Shown: positions 28,391-38,223, counted from the stretch's first letter. The stretch is DNA of 64,000 nucleotides from JBGPQJ01 sp963829485 (GCA_963829485.1 CAWHIK010000004.1:310001-374000); one strand, 5' to 3'. Notes: generated by a model not told the origin, from the sequence alone. Translations and numbers: made by a program.

Positions 28391-29616
28391 TAGATCGCCT
28401 CGATGGGCAGCAGCACGGTAAAAGTTGACCCGCCATTAGGGGTAGATTCCACTTCAATCACTCCACCGTGTTCCGAAATAATGCCATAGGTTACCGAAAG
28501 ACCTAAACCCGTTCCGCCTTGATCGGCGCGCGTCGTGAAGAACGGTTCGAAAATCCGAGGAAGGTTCTCAGAGTCAATGCCCATGCCATTATCTTTAATG
28601 CTTACACTTACAAGGAGTTTGTCATAACGACTTCTCCGGTTTGTTTCTATGGACAATCTGCCGCCTTTGGGCATTGCATTCAGCGCATTATGAAGCAAAT
28701 TGAGAAATACCTGTTTCATTTGATTTCGGTCGATTAACACCCAGGGAAGATCGCTATCATACTTGGCGACGACTTCCACCCCATTTATTTGAAACAGATG
28801 CTGCATAAGGGCTAAAACATCCTGAAGGATTTCATTGAGGTCAGCTTTAACTCGTAATGTTTCCGATTGTCGGGAAAAATCCAACAATCGCCTGACGACA
28901 TCGCGTGCTCGACGAGCTTCTTTCAAGACAACCGTCAAATCAGTCGCTTGAGGCGATTCAGGATTGAGTGACTCCAATACCAGTTCGCTGAAGCCAACTA
29001 CCGTGGTCAACGGATTATTCAATTCATGCGCAACTCCTGCAGCCATCTCGCCAACCGCAGCCAGCTTGGTGGTTTGGATTAATCGCGATTCGGCCGCTTG
29101 CTGGGCTGATATTCTAGCTTGCAGTTCCTGCTGCGTATTTTCCAATTCCTGTAGGGCTTCCTGCAACAAGGATGTCTGCCTGTCGTTGTCCATCAATCCA
29201 TCTAATACTGCGGCGGCAGCCATCCACATTCTTTTTGATTTATTACCAGAGTCATCGAGACCAACCAAAATGACACCGCGTGGATTGATCGGATAGATCG
29301 AAACCCTTCGAGCGCTGCTGCAGTCATCATTCAGCTGCTTTTGGAAAATTTTCGAATTGCGGGCGGCGGTTTTTGTCCACTCAAGTACTTCTGGAGAAAG
29401 TAGGAAATTCCGTACACGACGTTTGTTTCCGGAAGGGATGGAATCCGTTAGTATCGCCCAGCTCCCTGCCGATTCAGAAAGAACAGCGACCCAATTCGAT
29501 TGAGTAATCTGCCCAAGTTCTTTTACAAACGAATTTATTCCGCGAAGATCATCCATGGCGCTATCAGAATTATACAGGCGAAACGGGCGCCCGCCGAGTG
29601 GTAAAATTGACCGCAC
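28390..29616 (-). CDS. Sensor histidine kinase (divergent sensor-HisKA-HATPase)
   Basis: A 408-residue soluble kinase. The first 150 residues look like a degenerate GAF-type sensor (SNWVAVLSESAGSWAIL, then RGVILVGLDDSG). A coiled coil leads into HisKA with GVAHELNNPLTTVVGF and a HATPase with NLLHNALNAMP, DNGMGID and GGTGLGLSVTYG. The start is uncertain: GTG at 29616 and ATG at 29556 are both in frame and neither has a clear ribosome-binding site. It is the first gene of the three-gene operon with the REC-GAF kinase and the OmpR-type regulator, and it is divergent from trmFO 42 bp away. Confidence 0.85.
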   Translation of the reverse strand: MRSILPLGGRPFRLYNSDSAMDDLRGINSFVKELGQITQSNWVAVLSESAGSWAILTDSIPSGNKRRVRNFLLSPEVLEWTKTAARNSKIFQKQLNDDCSSARRVSIYPINPRGVILVGLDDSGNKSKRMWMAAAAVLDGLMDNDRQTSLLQEALQELENTQQELQARISAQQAAESRLIQTTKLAAVGEMAAGVAHELNNPLTTVVGFSELVLESLNPESPQATDLTVVLKEARRARDVVRRLLDFSRQSETLRVKADLNEILQDVLALMQHLFQINGVEVVAKYDSDLPWVLIDRNQMKQVFLNLLHNALNAMPKGGRLSIETNRRSRYDKLLVSVSIKDNGMGIDSENLPRIFEPFFTTRADQGGTGLGLSVTYGIISEHGGVIEVESTPNGGSTFTVLLPIEAI

Positions 29617-29658
29617 GTAAATTCACAATGCACATCATCTCTCATCAATAGGAGTTAA

Positions 29659-31017
29659 TTGAAAAATAAGATTATCGTTATTGGTGGAGGTCTTTCGGGC
29701 TGCGAAGCAGCCTGGCAGGCAGCACAACTTGGAAACGATGTCCACCTATACGAAATGCGGCCTGCTTCGGCAACTGGAGCACACGCAACTGCAGATCTTG
29801 CCGAATTGGTCTGCTCAAATTCCCTCGGCTCCAAACGTCCCGACCGCGCCTCGGGCATTCTCATTTCAGAACTTGAAATGTGTAATTCCCTGCTACTTGA
29901 TTGCGCCAGGGAAACTGCCCTGCCAGCAGGATCAGCACTGGCAGTCGACCGTAAGGGATTCTCGGAACTTGTTACCCGTCGAATCTCCAGCCACCCCGGA
30001 ATCACATTAATCAGAGAAAAAATCGACGACATTCCTGACTCACCGACCATCATTGCATCCGGTCCACTCACTTCGCAGGGGTTGTCTGAAAAAATCGCGG
30101 CTCTATCAGGAACTGAGCATCTATTCTTCTATGACGCAATCTCCCCCATCGTCACCATGGAATCGATTAACATGGACATCGCGTTTCGAGCATCGCGGTA
30201 CGGCGATGGAGCGTTACAGGATGGCGATTATATTAATTGTCCATTGAACGAGGAGCAATACAATAGTTTTATTGAAAACCTTGCTGAAGCTGAAAGAATT
30301 GAAATCAAGGATTTCGAACGTGACATCGAAGGAGGAGTTAAAGCCGGTTATAGTCACTTCTTCGAAGGCTGCTTACCTGTAGAGATTATCGCCAAACGGG
30401 GTAGGCAATCCATGGCGTTTGGACCTTTGAGGCCGGTCGGTTTAACGGATCCCAAAACCGGACGGCGTCCGTATGCTGTTGTTCAACTCCGTCAGGATAA
30501 TCATGCGGGAGATCTTTTCAACCTGGTGGGATTTCAAACAAATCTAAAATTCCAGGAACAAAAACGAGTATTCAGGATGATCCCTGGTCTTGAGAACGCT
30601 GATTTCATCCGTTATGGGCAGATGCATCGCAACACATTCATTGCATCACCCAAACTGTTACTCCCCACTTTACAGTTCAAATATCGCCCGGATTTGTTTT
30701 TTGCCGGCCAGATCACCGGTGTCGAGGGTTATCTTGGAAATATCGCCACCGGTCTGTTGGCAGGGATAAACGCAGCTCGGATTTTAAAGCACGAATACCT
30801 GCTTGACCTTCCCTCGACGACCATGCTGGGAGCTTTATGCAATTATATATGTTCTGCTTCTCTTAAGGATTTCCAACCCATGAAAGCCAATTTGGGAATC
30901 CTGCCACCGCTGACGGGGATTCTCAAGAATAAATCCGACCGCGCCAAGGCATATGCCGAACGGTCAACGCGTGACCTGGAAAACTACTTAACAACGATCG
31001 GATTCAATAGCTCATGA
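29659..31017 (+). CDS. trmFO: Methylenetetrahydrofolate-tRNA-(uracil-54-C5)-methyltransferase
   Basis: Folate- and FAD-dependent enzyme that makes ribothymidine at position 54 of tRNA. It has 452 residues. The N-terminal FAD Rossmann motif is VIGGGLSGCEAA, followed by VDRKGFSELVT, then EIIAKRGRQSMAFGPLRPVG and FRMIPGLENADFIRYGQMHRNT, all diagnostic of TrmFO. Translation starts at TTG 29659, preceded by AGGAG at 7 bases. No ATG fits. The next gene begins before its stop with a 4-base ATGA overlap. Identification is secure, and the length agrees with the family. Confidence 0.95.
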   Translation: MKNKIIVIGGGLSGCEAAWQAAQLGNDVHLYEMRPASATGAHATADLAELVCSNSLGSKRPDRASGILISELEMCNSLLLDCARETALPAGSALAVDRKGFSELVTRRISSHPGITLIREKIDDIPDSPTIIASGPLTSQGLSEKIAALSGTEHLFFYDAISPIVTMESINMDIAFRASRYGDGALQDGDYINCPLNEEQYNSFIENLAEAERIEIKDFERDIEGGVKAGYSHFFEGCLPVEIIAKRGRQSMAFGPLRPVGLTDPKTGRRPYAVVQLRQDNHAGDLFNLVGFQTNLKFQEQKRVFRMIPGLENADFIRYGQMHRNTFIASPKLLLPTLQFKYRPDLFFAGQITGVEGYLGNIATGLLAGINAARILKHEYLLDLPSTTMLGALCNYICSASLKDFQPMKANLGILPPLTGILKNKSDRAKAYAERSTRDLENYLTTIGFNSS

Positions 31018-31899
31018 AGAAAAATATTATTGTCATTGGTGGATTGGTCTTATTCAGCCTGGTCGTAATCGCCTATTTTTATAAGGCATCGTTACCAGAA
31101 AAAGCCAACTCCTTCGATGGGAATCGGGCATACGATGATGTCAAAACCCAGGTCTCCCTGGGCCCCAGAACAACGGGGTCTCCAGCTCAAGATGATTTTA
31201 TTGATTGGCTGGGTGGGGAACTTGAAAAATCCGGCTGGAGCCATACGATCCAACAAGCTGAAATGATGACACATCCCATCAAGAATATCGTCGCCCTGCG
31301 AGGAGATGGCACACCGGAAATTCTCATCCTGGCTCATTATGACAGCCGTCTATATGCCGATCATGATCCGGATCCTGAAAACCACACTCTCCCCGTCCCC
31401 GGTGCAAATGACGGAGCATCCGGGGTAGCCATTCTGCTCGAACTTTCCCGGGTTCTGCCGAAAAGCACAGTACCAGTCGGGTTGGTCTTCCTGGATGCCG
31501 AGGATAACGGACGAATTCCGGGCTGGGATTGGATTCTCGGATCGAGGGCTTACGTTGCATCCATGGATTTCAAACCTCGAGCGGTCGTCCTTGTGGACAT
31601 GGTCGGTGATGCCAATCTGAAATATTTACAAAGAAAAATTCTCTGACCCGGGTTTGTCTGAAGAAATATGGGCTGTCGCCAGAGACCTAGGCTATGAGAA
31701 ATATTTTATTGATGAATTCAAGCATCAGATCCTGGACGATCACGTCCCCTTTCTCGAAGCGGGTATACCCGCTGTGGATATTATCGATATCGAATATCCC
31801 TATTACCATACGCTTCAGGATACGGAGGATAAGGTTTCACCTGAAAGTCTGCAAATCGTTGGCGATACGGTTCTTCAATGGATTCTCCTCCAAAAATGA
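31014..31899 (+). CDS. M28-family metallopeptidase / glutaminyl-cyclase-like protein (frameshifted)
   Basis: A membrane-anchored zinc hydrolase: residues 5-22 form an N-terminal signal anchor. Zinc-site motifs are LAHYDSR, GANDGASG, LDAEDNG and the distal DDHVPFLEAGIP with YYHTLQDTED. This set, including the WxxGS segment, resembles glutaminyl-peptide cyclotransferases as much as aminopeptidases. The frame from 31014 stops at 31646, and the other frame supplies IYKEKFSDPGLSEEIW to the natural end at 31899. One extra A in the AAA at 31620-31622 explains it and gives about 294 residues. It is coupled to trmFO by a 4-base overlap. Sequence error is more likely than decay. Confidence 0.82.
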
Positions 31900-31969
31900 T
31901 CTTTGATCAGGGAGAAAGCAGTCAATCCCAAATTGCTAAAAACGACTTCATCGCGTAAACTATAGTTAT

Positions 31970-33179
31970 ATGACGACGAGTTCAACTGGTTTACAAAGTC
32001 CGCCCTGCGCTGATCCGACGCTCGGTATTTGCTATAGCCCGCGGAGCGGGTGTACGCGAAGATTTCGAAGCGCAGCTGGAAAAATTCTTCGATGCCCTCG
32101 AACGTGCGGTGGATACCGGGGATCCATCCTGGCTGGATGGAATCATCCGGGAATGGGCAACCGCTCGCACGGAGACCGACCTGACGGGTGGCGAACACAA
32201 CGCAGTCTCCGTTCTGAATGAAATCATCACACTGACTTACGATGTCGCCCGGGAGAACCTGCCCTCCGAACAAGCACTGGATATGATCGTCAATCTGACG
32301 CCGTATTACACACACTGCCTCGCCAAGGCAGGCGCTTACGACATGGAAAGTCGTGTGGCGTATATCTCCAGCGAGCTTCAGCAAACCCAGCAGAAGCTGG
32401 AAAAGCTCGATAGAAGTAAATCGAATTTTATCTCTGTCGCAGCGCACGAGCTAAAGACGCCGTTGACATTGATAGAAGGATACACTGCCATGCTGGGCGA
32501 TTTGCTGCCCAAGGAAAGCGACAGTGCACCGCGGACATTGATCCAGGGAATTCACACTGGAATACGCCGCCTGCGGGAAATCGTGGATGACATGATCGAT
32601 GTTTCTTTAATTGACAACAATCTTCTTTCGCTGAATTTGCAACCCTTATGGGTAAATAGAATAATCGAGTTGCTGCTTGAGGAGTTGAAGTCCTCTTTAG
32701 CCGATCGGAATCAGAATGTGGATTTCCGCGCATTCCCGGGCAGCGAGGAATTGCTGTTCGCTGACCCTGAACGCATCTATCAAGCGTTCAAAAATGTGAT
32801 TATCAATGCGATCAAGTTTACCCCAGACGAGGGGACGATCACGATCGATGGCCGCGTCCTGCCAGGGTTTGTTGAAGTGACCATCGCCGACACAGGAATC
32901 GGTATCTCTGTTGAAGATCAGGCGACCATATTTGAAAAATTCGAGCAAGTGGGGGAAATTTCTCTGCACTCCAGCGGGAAGACCAAATTTAAAGGTGGTG
33001 GTCCCGGGCTGGGATTGGCCATCGCGCGTGGAATCATCGACGCCCACGGAGGCGCGATCTGGGTGGAATCGCCCGGCTATGATGAAGAAAATTGCCCCGG
33101 TTCGACCTTCCACATTCTTCTCCCCCAGCGCTCACAGGCTTCCGATCCAAAACTAGCCAAACTATTTGGAACGGAATAA
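31970..33179 (+). CDS. Sensor histidine kinase (N-terminal frameshift likely)
   Basis: A soluble histidine kinase. The main frame carries an all-helical N-terminal region, a coiled coil (SELQQTQQKLEKLDR), and HisKA with AAHELKTPLTLIEGY. HATPase follows with NVIINAIKFTP, ADTGIGI and GGPGLGLAIARG. The first in-frame start is the GTG at 32109, but the same frame is open and protein-like back to about 31980 (LVYKVRPALIRR). The ATG at 31970 would join it if one T of the TT near 31981 were an insertion. That would give about 402 residues. The segment before the coiled coil may be an RsbR-like N-terminal domain. It is followed by a strong terminator, so the unit ends here. No regulator is adjacent. 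Confidence 0.82.
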
Positions 33180-33202
33180 TTACCAGTAACAGTAAATCTG
33201 CT

Positions 33203-33238
33203 CCGCCTCATCTTGTACACCCATGAGGCGGTTTTTTT
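33203..33238 (+). terminator. Rho-independent terminator after the histidine kinase
   Basis: A 9-bp perfect stem (33203-33211 with 33223-33231) is followed by seven T residues, 24 bases after the kinase stop and just before hflX. Confidence 0.9.
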
Positions 33239-33254
33239 ACGATAAAATACTCTT

Positions 33255-34610
33255 ATGACAAAAAGAACCCCTCAACCGACTCGACGTCCGCGTGAGAAGG
33301 CCTTCCTTGTCGCGGTTGATTTCACGGCAAGAAAGCAGCTGCTCACAGTTAACGATTCCCTGTCCGAATTAGCGCTTCTGGCAGATACGGCAGGGCTCGA
33401 AGTCGTAGGCGAGATGACTCAAAAACTCACTCACCCGAACTCTGAAACCTTCATCGGAACCGGTAAAGCGGAGGAATTAAAAGCTCTTGTTGAGGAAACG
33501 ACAACCAATGTCGTGATTTTCGACGATGAGCTTTCTCCTCGGCATCTCCGCGAGCTTGAGAAAATCCTGGGCAGTCATGTCCGCGTCCTCGACCGCACAG
33601 CGTTGATCCTGGACATATTCGCGCAACACGCTCATACAAGCGAAGGGATGCTCCAGGTGGAATTGGCTCAATATGAATATTATCTCCCGCGGCTCACCCG
33701 CCAATGGACTCATCTCGCCCGCCAGGCAGGAGGTGGAGGCGGCAGGACAGGCTCGAGCGGAGGCGTCGGTCTGAGAGGGCCAGGCGAGACACAACTCGAG
33801 GTCGATCGACGCCAGATCCGGACCAGGATATCGCACCTGAAAAAGGAGCTGGAAAAAGTTGAGGCGCACAGATCAAGATATCGGTCTCAGCGTAAACGCA
33901 GCCGTATCCCCATCGTTGCCCTTGTTGGATACACGAATGCTGGAAAATCCACTTTGCTCAACAAAATCGCCAAGGCGGATGTTTTCGTCGCCAACCAGCT
34001 CTTTGCCACATTAGACCCGACTACGCGTCGTGTGGAGCTTCCCGGAGGCCACCAGGCATTGATTACCGATACGGTGGGTTTCATTCAAAAACTTCCGACC
34101 ATGCTCATCGCTGCCTTTCATGCCACTCTCGAGGAAATCGCCGAAGCTGACCTTCTGCTTCATGTTGTCGATATCGCCCATCCCAACGCGTTCAGCCAGT
34201 TCGAATCAGTCCAGGTGACTCTCAAAGAAATCAATGCCGGGCACATTCCATCCATTACGGCATTAAACAAGATTGACCTGTTGGGCAATCCTGAGAGAGC
34301 CCAGGAAATCGCTTCGCAATATCCGCAATCTGTGGGAATTTCAGCCTTGACGGGAAAAGGGATTCAGAATTTATTGGATCTCGTTCAGGAAGAACTCTAT
34401 GAAAAACTGATCCCTGTCCACGTGAAACTCCCCTACCAACAAGGCCAACTCATATCCCTTTTTCACGAAGCTGGCCAGATCGAACGAATTGAACACGGAC
34501 ATGGCGGGATTGAGATCGTCGGAAAGATCCCCGGACGGATGATGGCTCAATTCTCCGATTGGCAATACGATGGCACGAAAACTCCCGAGAGCGAAGAGGA
34601 AGGTGACTAA
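33255..34610 (+). CDS. hflX: Ribosome-associated GTPase HflX
   Basis: GTPase that splits or rescues ribosomes, often under stress. It has 451 residues. The N-terminal HflX domain contains LTHPNSETFIGTGKAEEL and FDDELSPRHLRELE. The glycine-rich GGGGGRTGSSGG linker and RGPGETQLEVDRR helix are family hallmarks. The G domain has G1 GYTNAGKS (residues about 225-232), DPTTRR, G3 DTVGF and G4 NKID. A short C-terminal domain follows. The downstream membrane protein starts inside its stop codon (TAATG), so the two are coupled. Confidence 0.95.
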   Translation: MTKRTPQPTRRPREKAFLVAVDFTARKQLLTVNDSLSELALLADTAGLEVVGEMTQKLTHPNSETFIGTGKAEELKALVEETTTNVVIFDDELSPRHLRELEKILGSHVRVLDRTALILDIFAQHAHTSEGMLQVELAQYEYYLPRLTRQWTHLARQAGGGGGRTGSSGGVGLRGPGETQLEVDRRQIRTRISHLKKELEKVEAHRSRYRSQRKRSRIPIVALVGYTNAGKSTLLNKIAKADVFVANQLFATLDPTTRRVELPGGHQALITDTVGFIQKLPTMLIAAFHATLEEIAEADLLLHVVDIAHPNAFSQFESVQVTLKEINAGHIPSITALNKIDLLGNPERAQEIASQYPQSVGISALTGKGIQNLLDLVQEELYEKLIPVHVKLPYQQGQLISLFHEAGQIERIEHGHGGIEIVGKIPGRMMAQFSDWQYDGTKTPESEEEGD

Positions 34611-34822
34611 TGGTCGACGGTTTTTCAAAATTCCTTGATCGCGCATCTGAATTCCTCGCCCATCGAAAAGGTCTTCTTCCCCTTGCAGGCATTCTGCTGG
34701 TTTTCTTAAATTTCATATTGAATCTGATTCCCGGGCTAGGGTGGATCGCAACCAGCGATCTCCTGCTGCATCTTGGCGTCATCATTGCCATTCTTGGTTT
34801 CTTGTTAGCCCAGGCGCTTTAA
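34610..34822 (+). CDS. Small two-helix membrane protein of unknown function
   Basis: A 70-residue protein. After an amphipathic start (MVDGFSKFLDRASEFLAHR) it has two hydrophobic helices, about 23-45 and 48-69, joined by PGLGW. It overlaps the hflX stop by one base and so is translationally coupled. I do not recognise the family. Its size and coupling suggest an accessory role with HflX or the membrane, but nothing in the sequence names a function. Confidence 0.7.
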   Translation: MVDGFSKFLDRASEFLAHRKGLLPLAGILLVFLNFILNLIPGLGWIATSDLLLHLGVIIAILGFLLAQAL

Positions 34823-34932
34823 TCACCAGTCCTTGACTTACGCATACCCTGGGATATTCTTTCCCGGGGTATTGTTTTTATTTGAAAAATCCTTATACTG
34901 ATAAATATGGTCCGATTATGAAAGGAGAACTG

Positions 34933-36064
34933 ATGCGTCGCACCTCGCTGTTTTGCATTTTACCGCCCCACATGCTAAAAGAAATCGCCACAAAAGGTTC
35001 GGAGGCGCAGAAACAAATGGCAGTTCGAAACCTCGTCGCAGCATCCCGTATGCGGGGACAGCGACAGGACGCACACGAGCTGTTGTCCCTTACCAGATCC
35101 GAAATTTCGGATGCCATTATCCGAACAGTTTATGATGCCAAACAAGGCAGTTCGCTGCCGGGAGTTCCCGCCAGAAACGAAGGTGATCCGCCCGTTTCAG
35201 ACGAGACCGTTAACGAGGCCTATGACTTCAGCGGAGCGACTTACGAATTGTTCAAAAACATCTATTCTCGGAATTCGATCGACGGGAATGGCATGAGGCT
35301 TGATTCGACTGTCCATTACCAGAAAGGTTACGACAACGCATTTTGGAATGGGCAGCAGATGGTGTATGGCGACGGCGATGAAGACCTGCCGGCGGACCAG
35401 CAATTATTCAACAGGTTCACAAAAGCCATCGATGTGGTCGGTCATGAATTGACTCACGGCGTAACACAATTCGAAGCCAACCTGACCTATTATCAACAAT
35501 CTGGCGCGCTCAATGAATCCTTCTCGGATGTTTTTGGATCACTCGGTTAAACAACATCATCGCCAGCAACTGGCCATCGATGCGGATTGGATAATCGGCG
35601 AAGGGTTATTCACTTCGAATGTTAACGGACAAGGCATCCGGTCCATGAGAGCGCCGGGAACAGCTTACAACGATCCGGTGCTGGGCAAGGACCCTCAGCC
35701 TGACCACATGGATGATTACGTGAACACCAGCAATGACAACGGCGGCGTCCATATCAATTCAGGAATTCCTAATTATGCCTTCTTTGTTACAGCTACCGAA
35801 ATTGGGGGATTTGCGTGGGAGAAAGCCGGGCTGATATGGTATCGCACACTCAAGGATAAATTGAAATTCGATTCCAACTTCCAGCAATGCGCTAATCTTA
35901 CCTGGCAAGTTGCCGGAGAACAATTCGGTTCAGGCAGCCTCGAACAGCAGGCAGTGAAAAAAGGTTGGAGTGCGGTGGGGATCGATGCCACACAAAACGG
36001 ACCGTCTCCCGCTCCATCCAATGGATGTCTGCCATCGCTGTTGCAGAAGGTCGGGATTCAATAA
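34933..36064 (+). CDS. Protealysin-type M4 metalloprotease (frameshifted)
   Basis: Thermolysin-family zinc endopeptidase of the short-propeptide group. The start at ATG 34933 follows AAGGAG. There is no signal peptide; the N-terminus (MRRTSLFCILPPHMLKEIA) is the compact propeptide typical of protealysins. The zinc motif HELTH (His171, Glu172, His175) and NESFSDVFG are intact. The frame stops at 35550 after DVFGSLG. The other frame gives VKQHHRQQLAIDADWIIGEGLF, then NSGIPNYAFF to the natural end at 36064. One extra G near 35545-35547 explains the break and restores about 376 residues. An emfourin-like inhibitor gene follows 27 bp later. Confidence 0.87.
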
Positions 36065-36091
36065 GGCTGGTTTGTCCGGGAGGCGCGTCAC

Positions 36092-36397
36092 ATGCACATT
36101 GAATTCGAACGTTCAGGCGGTTTCATGGGATTGACCACATCCTACTCATTTGACTTGTCAGAACTTCAAGACACGGATGCTGAGCAATTGAAGTCAATCA
36201 TCGATCAGTTGAAATTCCCGGAACTGCCCGAAAACCTACCGGGAGCCAATCAAATGCCCGACCAGTTTACCTATACAATTTACATTCAATCGGAAGAATG
36301 GTCGCACAGGATCGTAACAGGCGATGCATCAGCGCCTCCTGAAATTCAACCCCTGATCGAGACACTCAATACCATCAGTCGATCTCACAAACGCTGA
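36092..36397 (+). CDS. Emfourin-like inhibitor of the adjacent M4 protease
   Basis: A 101-residue cytoplasmic protein, MHIEFERSGGFMGL at the N-terminus, with alternating strands and a D-rich middle. This opening and size match my memory of emfourins, slow tight-binding inhibitors encoded next to protealysin-like proteases. The ribosome-binding site GGGAGG is about 9 bases upstream. It is in a two-gene operon with the protease and followed by a strong hairpin. The pairing suggests that the protease is kept inactive inside the cell until inhibitor and enzyme separate. The assignment rests on motif and context, without an alignment. Confidence 0.75.
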   Translation: MHIEFERSGGFMGLTTSYSFDLSELQDTDAEQLKSIIDQLKFPELPENLPGANQMPDQFTYTIYIQSEEWSHRIVTGDASAPPEIQPLIETLNTISRSHKR

Positions 36398-36420
36398 AAA
36401 CGTCTCAAAATTAGAATTAT

Positions 36421-36454
36421 GAAACTGGCGAAAGAATTATCTTTCGCCAGTTTC
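36421..36454. terminator. Bidirectional hairpin shared by the emfourin and MFS genes
   Basis: A perfect 15-bp stem (36421-36435 with 36440-36454) has a 4-base loop. The arm on the right encodes the last residues of the convergent MFS gene (ETGER), and the MFS stop codon lies in the loop-stem junction. It probably terminates transcription from both sides. Confidence 0.75.
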
Positions 36455-37657
36455 AATTATTACGGGATCCTTTAATTGGGTGATTACCATAATACTGATG
36501 ATAAACAATACAACTGAAAGCAGTAATGAAACCGTAAAAGAACCATCCGGTAATTTCAATGCTTCCATTAAAAAGACAAATACTACAGCAGCCTGCCCGC
36601 AAAGCTGAACCAATCCATTGGATGTTCCCTCAGGTGTGGGTTGTGTGATCTCTGCGGCATACTGCATCCCGACGGGGAATGTGCTGACGAGGAAAAAGCC
36701 CAGGAAAAAAGCGGAGAGGAACAAAGCCCAGGTTGTGTTGGCATAGGTCAATCCCAGTAACCCGGGTATTGCCATGGAAAATCCCAGGAGAAGGAATTTT
36801 TTGCGCTTGTGCTGTCGGTCTGAAAACGGCGGTATGATCACCGCACCGAGCAGCCCGCCAACGAGCATCAATGCTCCGGTATTTCCCGCATCGATAGGGG
36901 AGAACCCTCGAGGCCGGATGATACCTTCCACCCATGTTGTCAACCCATTAAATAAACCCATCCCAACAAAAACGATGAATAAATACAACCAGAATGACTT
37001 GACGGTCAGGGCATGTTTTAACCCATCCAGCATCAAGGCGCGGACTTCCTTTCCAGGTGCGCACGGCGGGGTCGGAGGTGCCTCGCGGGCAAGGAGGATG
37101 AAGAGCAGCGCAGAAAAGGCTGCGATCGATCCATATATGAGCTGAATGTCATCAATCGGGATCAATTCCATGAGCAAGGGTGTTACTGCCATCCCGATCC
37201 CTGTACCCAGGAGGTTGGCCAATGTGACGACTCCGACAGCTGTCGCTCGCTCACCTGTTGAAAACCACTTCGCCGGTACTGTAGTCCAGGCGTTTAGTAA
37301 AAATGGCTGCGCCATGGCTATGCCAATGGTACCCAGAAGAACCAGGGAATAATTCTGCCCAGCAAATCCACGAAGGAGCCCAAAAACGCCCATGAGGACC
37401 GCGCCGATGCTAACCGCAATACGATATCCATAGGTATCGATCAACCAGGAGACAGGGATGGAAAGGGGTATATATGCGATCATGAATGACATCGCAAGGA
37501 AACCGATCTGCACGTCACTCACTCCGTAATACTCTGCTGCGGGACCCGTTATGGGAGCATATGAAATCCAAAGGATCTGGATCGTAAGGTTTATGAACAT
37601 AAATACTGCGAGTACCACCCAACGATATCTGTACAGTATGTATGGTTGATCATTCAT
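36437..37657 (-). CDS. Major facilitator superfamily transporter
   Basis: A 406-residue protein with about twelve membrane helices in two six-helix halves. The loop after helix 2 reads WLIDTYGYR, the MFS-A-like motif, and an equivalent FSDRQHKRKK lies in the second half. It has some likeness to FLVCR/heme- or metabolite-type MFS members (NLTIQILWISYAPITG near the start), but the substrate is not determinable. It is a single gene on the minus strand. Its 3' end overlaps the terminator hairpin of the convergent emfourin gene. Confidence 0.85.
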   Translation of the reverse strand: MNDQPYILYRYRWVVLAVFMFINLTIQILWISYAPITGPAAEYYGVSDVQIGFLAMSFMIAYIPLSIPVSWLIDTYGYRIAVSIGAVLMGVFGLLRGFAGQNYSLVLLGTIGIAMAQPFLLNAWTTVPAKWFSTGERATAVGVVTLANLLGTGIGMAVTPLLMELIPIDDIQLIYGSIAAFSALLFILLAREAPPTPPCAPGKEVRALMLDGLKHALTVKSFWLYLFIVFVGMGLFNGLTTWVEGIIRPRGFSPIDAGNTGALMLVGGLLGAVIIPPFSDRQHKRKKFLLLGFSMAIPGLLGLTYANTTWALFLSAFFLGFFLVSTFPVGMQYAAEITQPTPEGTSNGLVQLCGQAAVVFVFLMEALKLPDGSFTVSLLLSVVLFIISIMVITQLKDPVIIETGER

Positions 37658-37695
37658 AAAAATCGCATCCCTTTTTCCCGAATCCTTTATTTCAT

Positions 37696-37730
37696 ATTAT
37701 AAAGGGCTGACAAGGTCAGCCCTTTATAAT
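37696..37730. terminator. Perfect 16-bp hairpin downstream of the small membrane protein gene
   Basis: A 16-bp perfect inverted repeat with an AAG loop lies 18 bases beyond the stop of the minus-strand gene at 37748 and before the MFS start. It is probably a terminator, though its T-tract is poor. Confidence 0.6.
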
Positions 37731-37747
37731 CGATTTCGGTCTTCGCC

Positions 37748-38143
37748 TTAACTAAAATATTTGATCCGCTGATTGTAGTTGATCATGTAACCGGTAATCA
37801 GCAAGGGGATTGCATCGTAAAAGCCAACATACACGGTAGAAGTCAGGACCATGTGCGCAGCCATCTGGATGAAAACGACAGCCACGTAAAGATATAATCC
37901 CCAGCGTTTCCAAAACCACAACCCAATCGCGCTGACGACCTGGAGGACGGCTGCGACAGAGAGTGACGCCAGTATTAAATTCCTGCTATTGGCAAATTCG
38001 GGTTCCAGTTTGGTTATGTAGGCAAGGGCGATGGCACCGATTCCGTGGAGCATGATCAGGACGAGCCACGTTCCCCAAACGGCTCCATGCTTGGGTGGAG
38101 ATTTCTGTTTTTCTTGATTATGTGCTGATTTATTGCTGGACAT
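37748..38143 (-). CDS. Small membrane protein of unknown function
   Basis: A 131-residue protein. The start is placed at ATG 38143 because GAGGA precedes it; an in-frame ATG at 38179 is possible. A hydrophilic Lys-rich N-terminus (about 1-25) is followed by four hydrophobic segments at about 28-48, 55-78, 82-104 and 105-122. I do not recognise the family. It lies between the MFS gene and pckA, all on the minus strand, but hairpins and gaps suggest that it is separately transcribed. No catalytic motif is visible. Confidence 0.65.
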   Translation of the reverse strand: MSSNKSAHNQEKQKSPPKHGAVWGTWLVLIMLHGIGAIALAYITKLEPEFANSRNLILASLSVAAVLQVVSAIGLWFWKRWGLYLYVAVVFIQMAAHMVLTSTVYVGFYDAIPLLITGYMINYNQRIKYFS

Positions 38144-38223
38144 AATTATCGATTCCTCGTTTCTAATGGATATTTTCAAAGTATATCAACAAATTACCCT
38201 GCGACACAAAAGAGCAGGATGTG

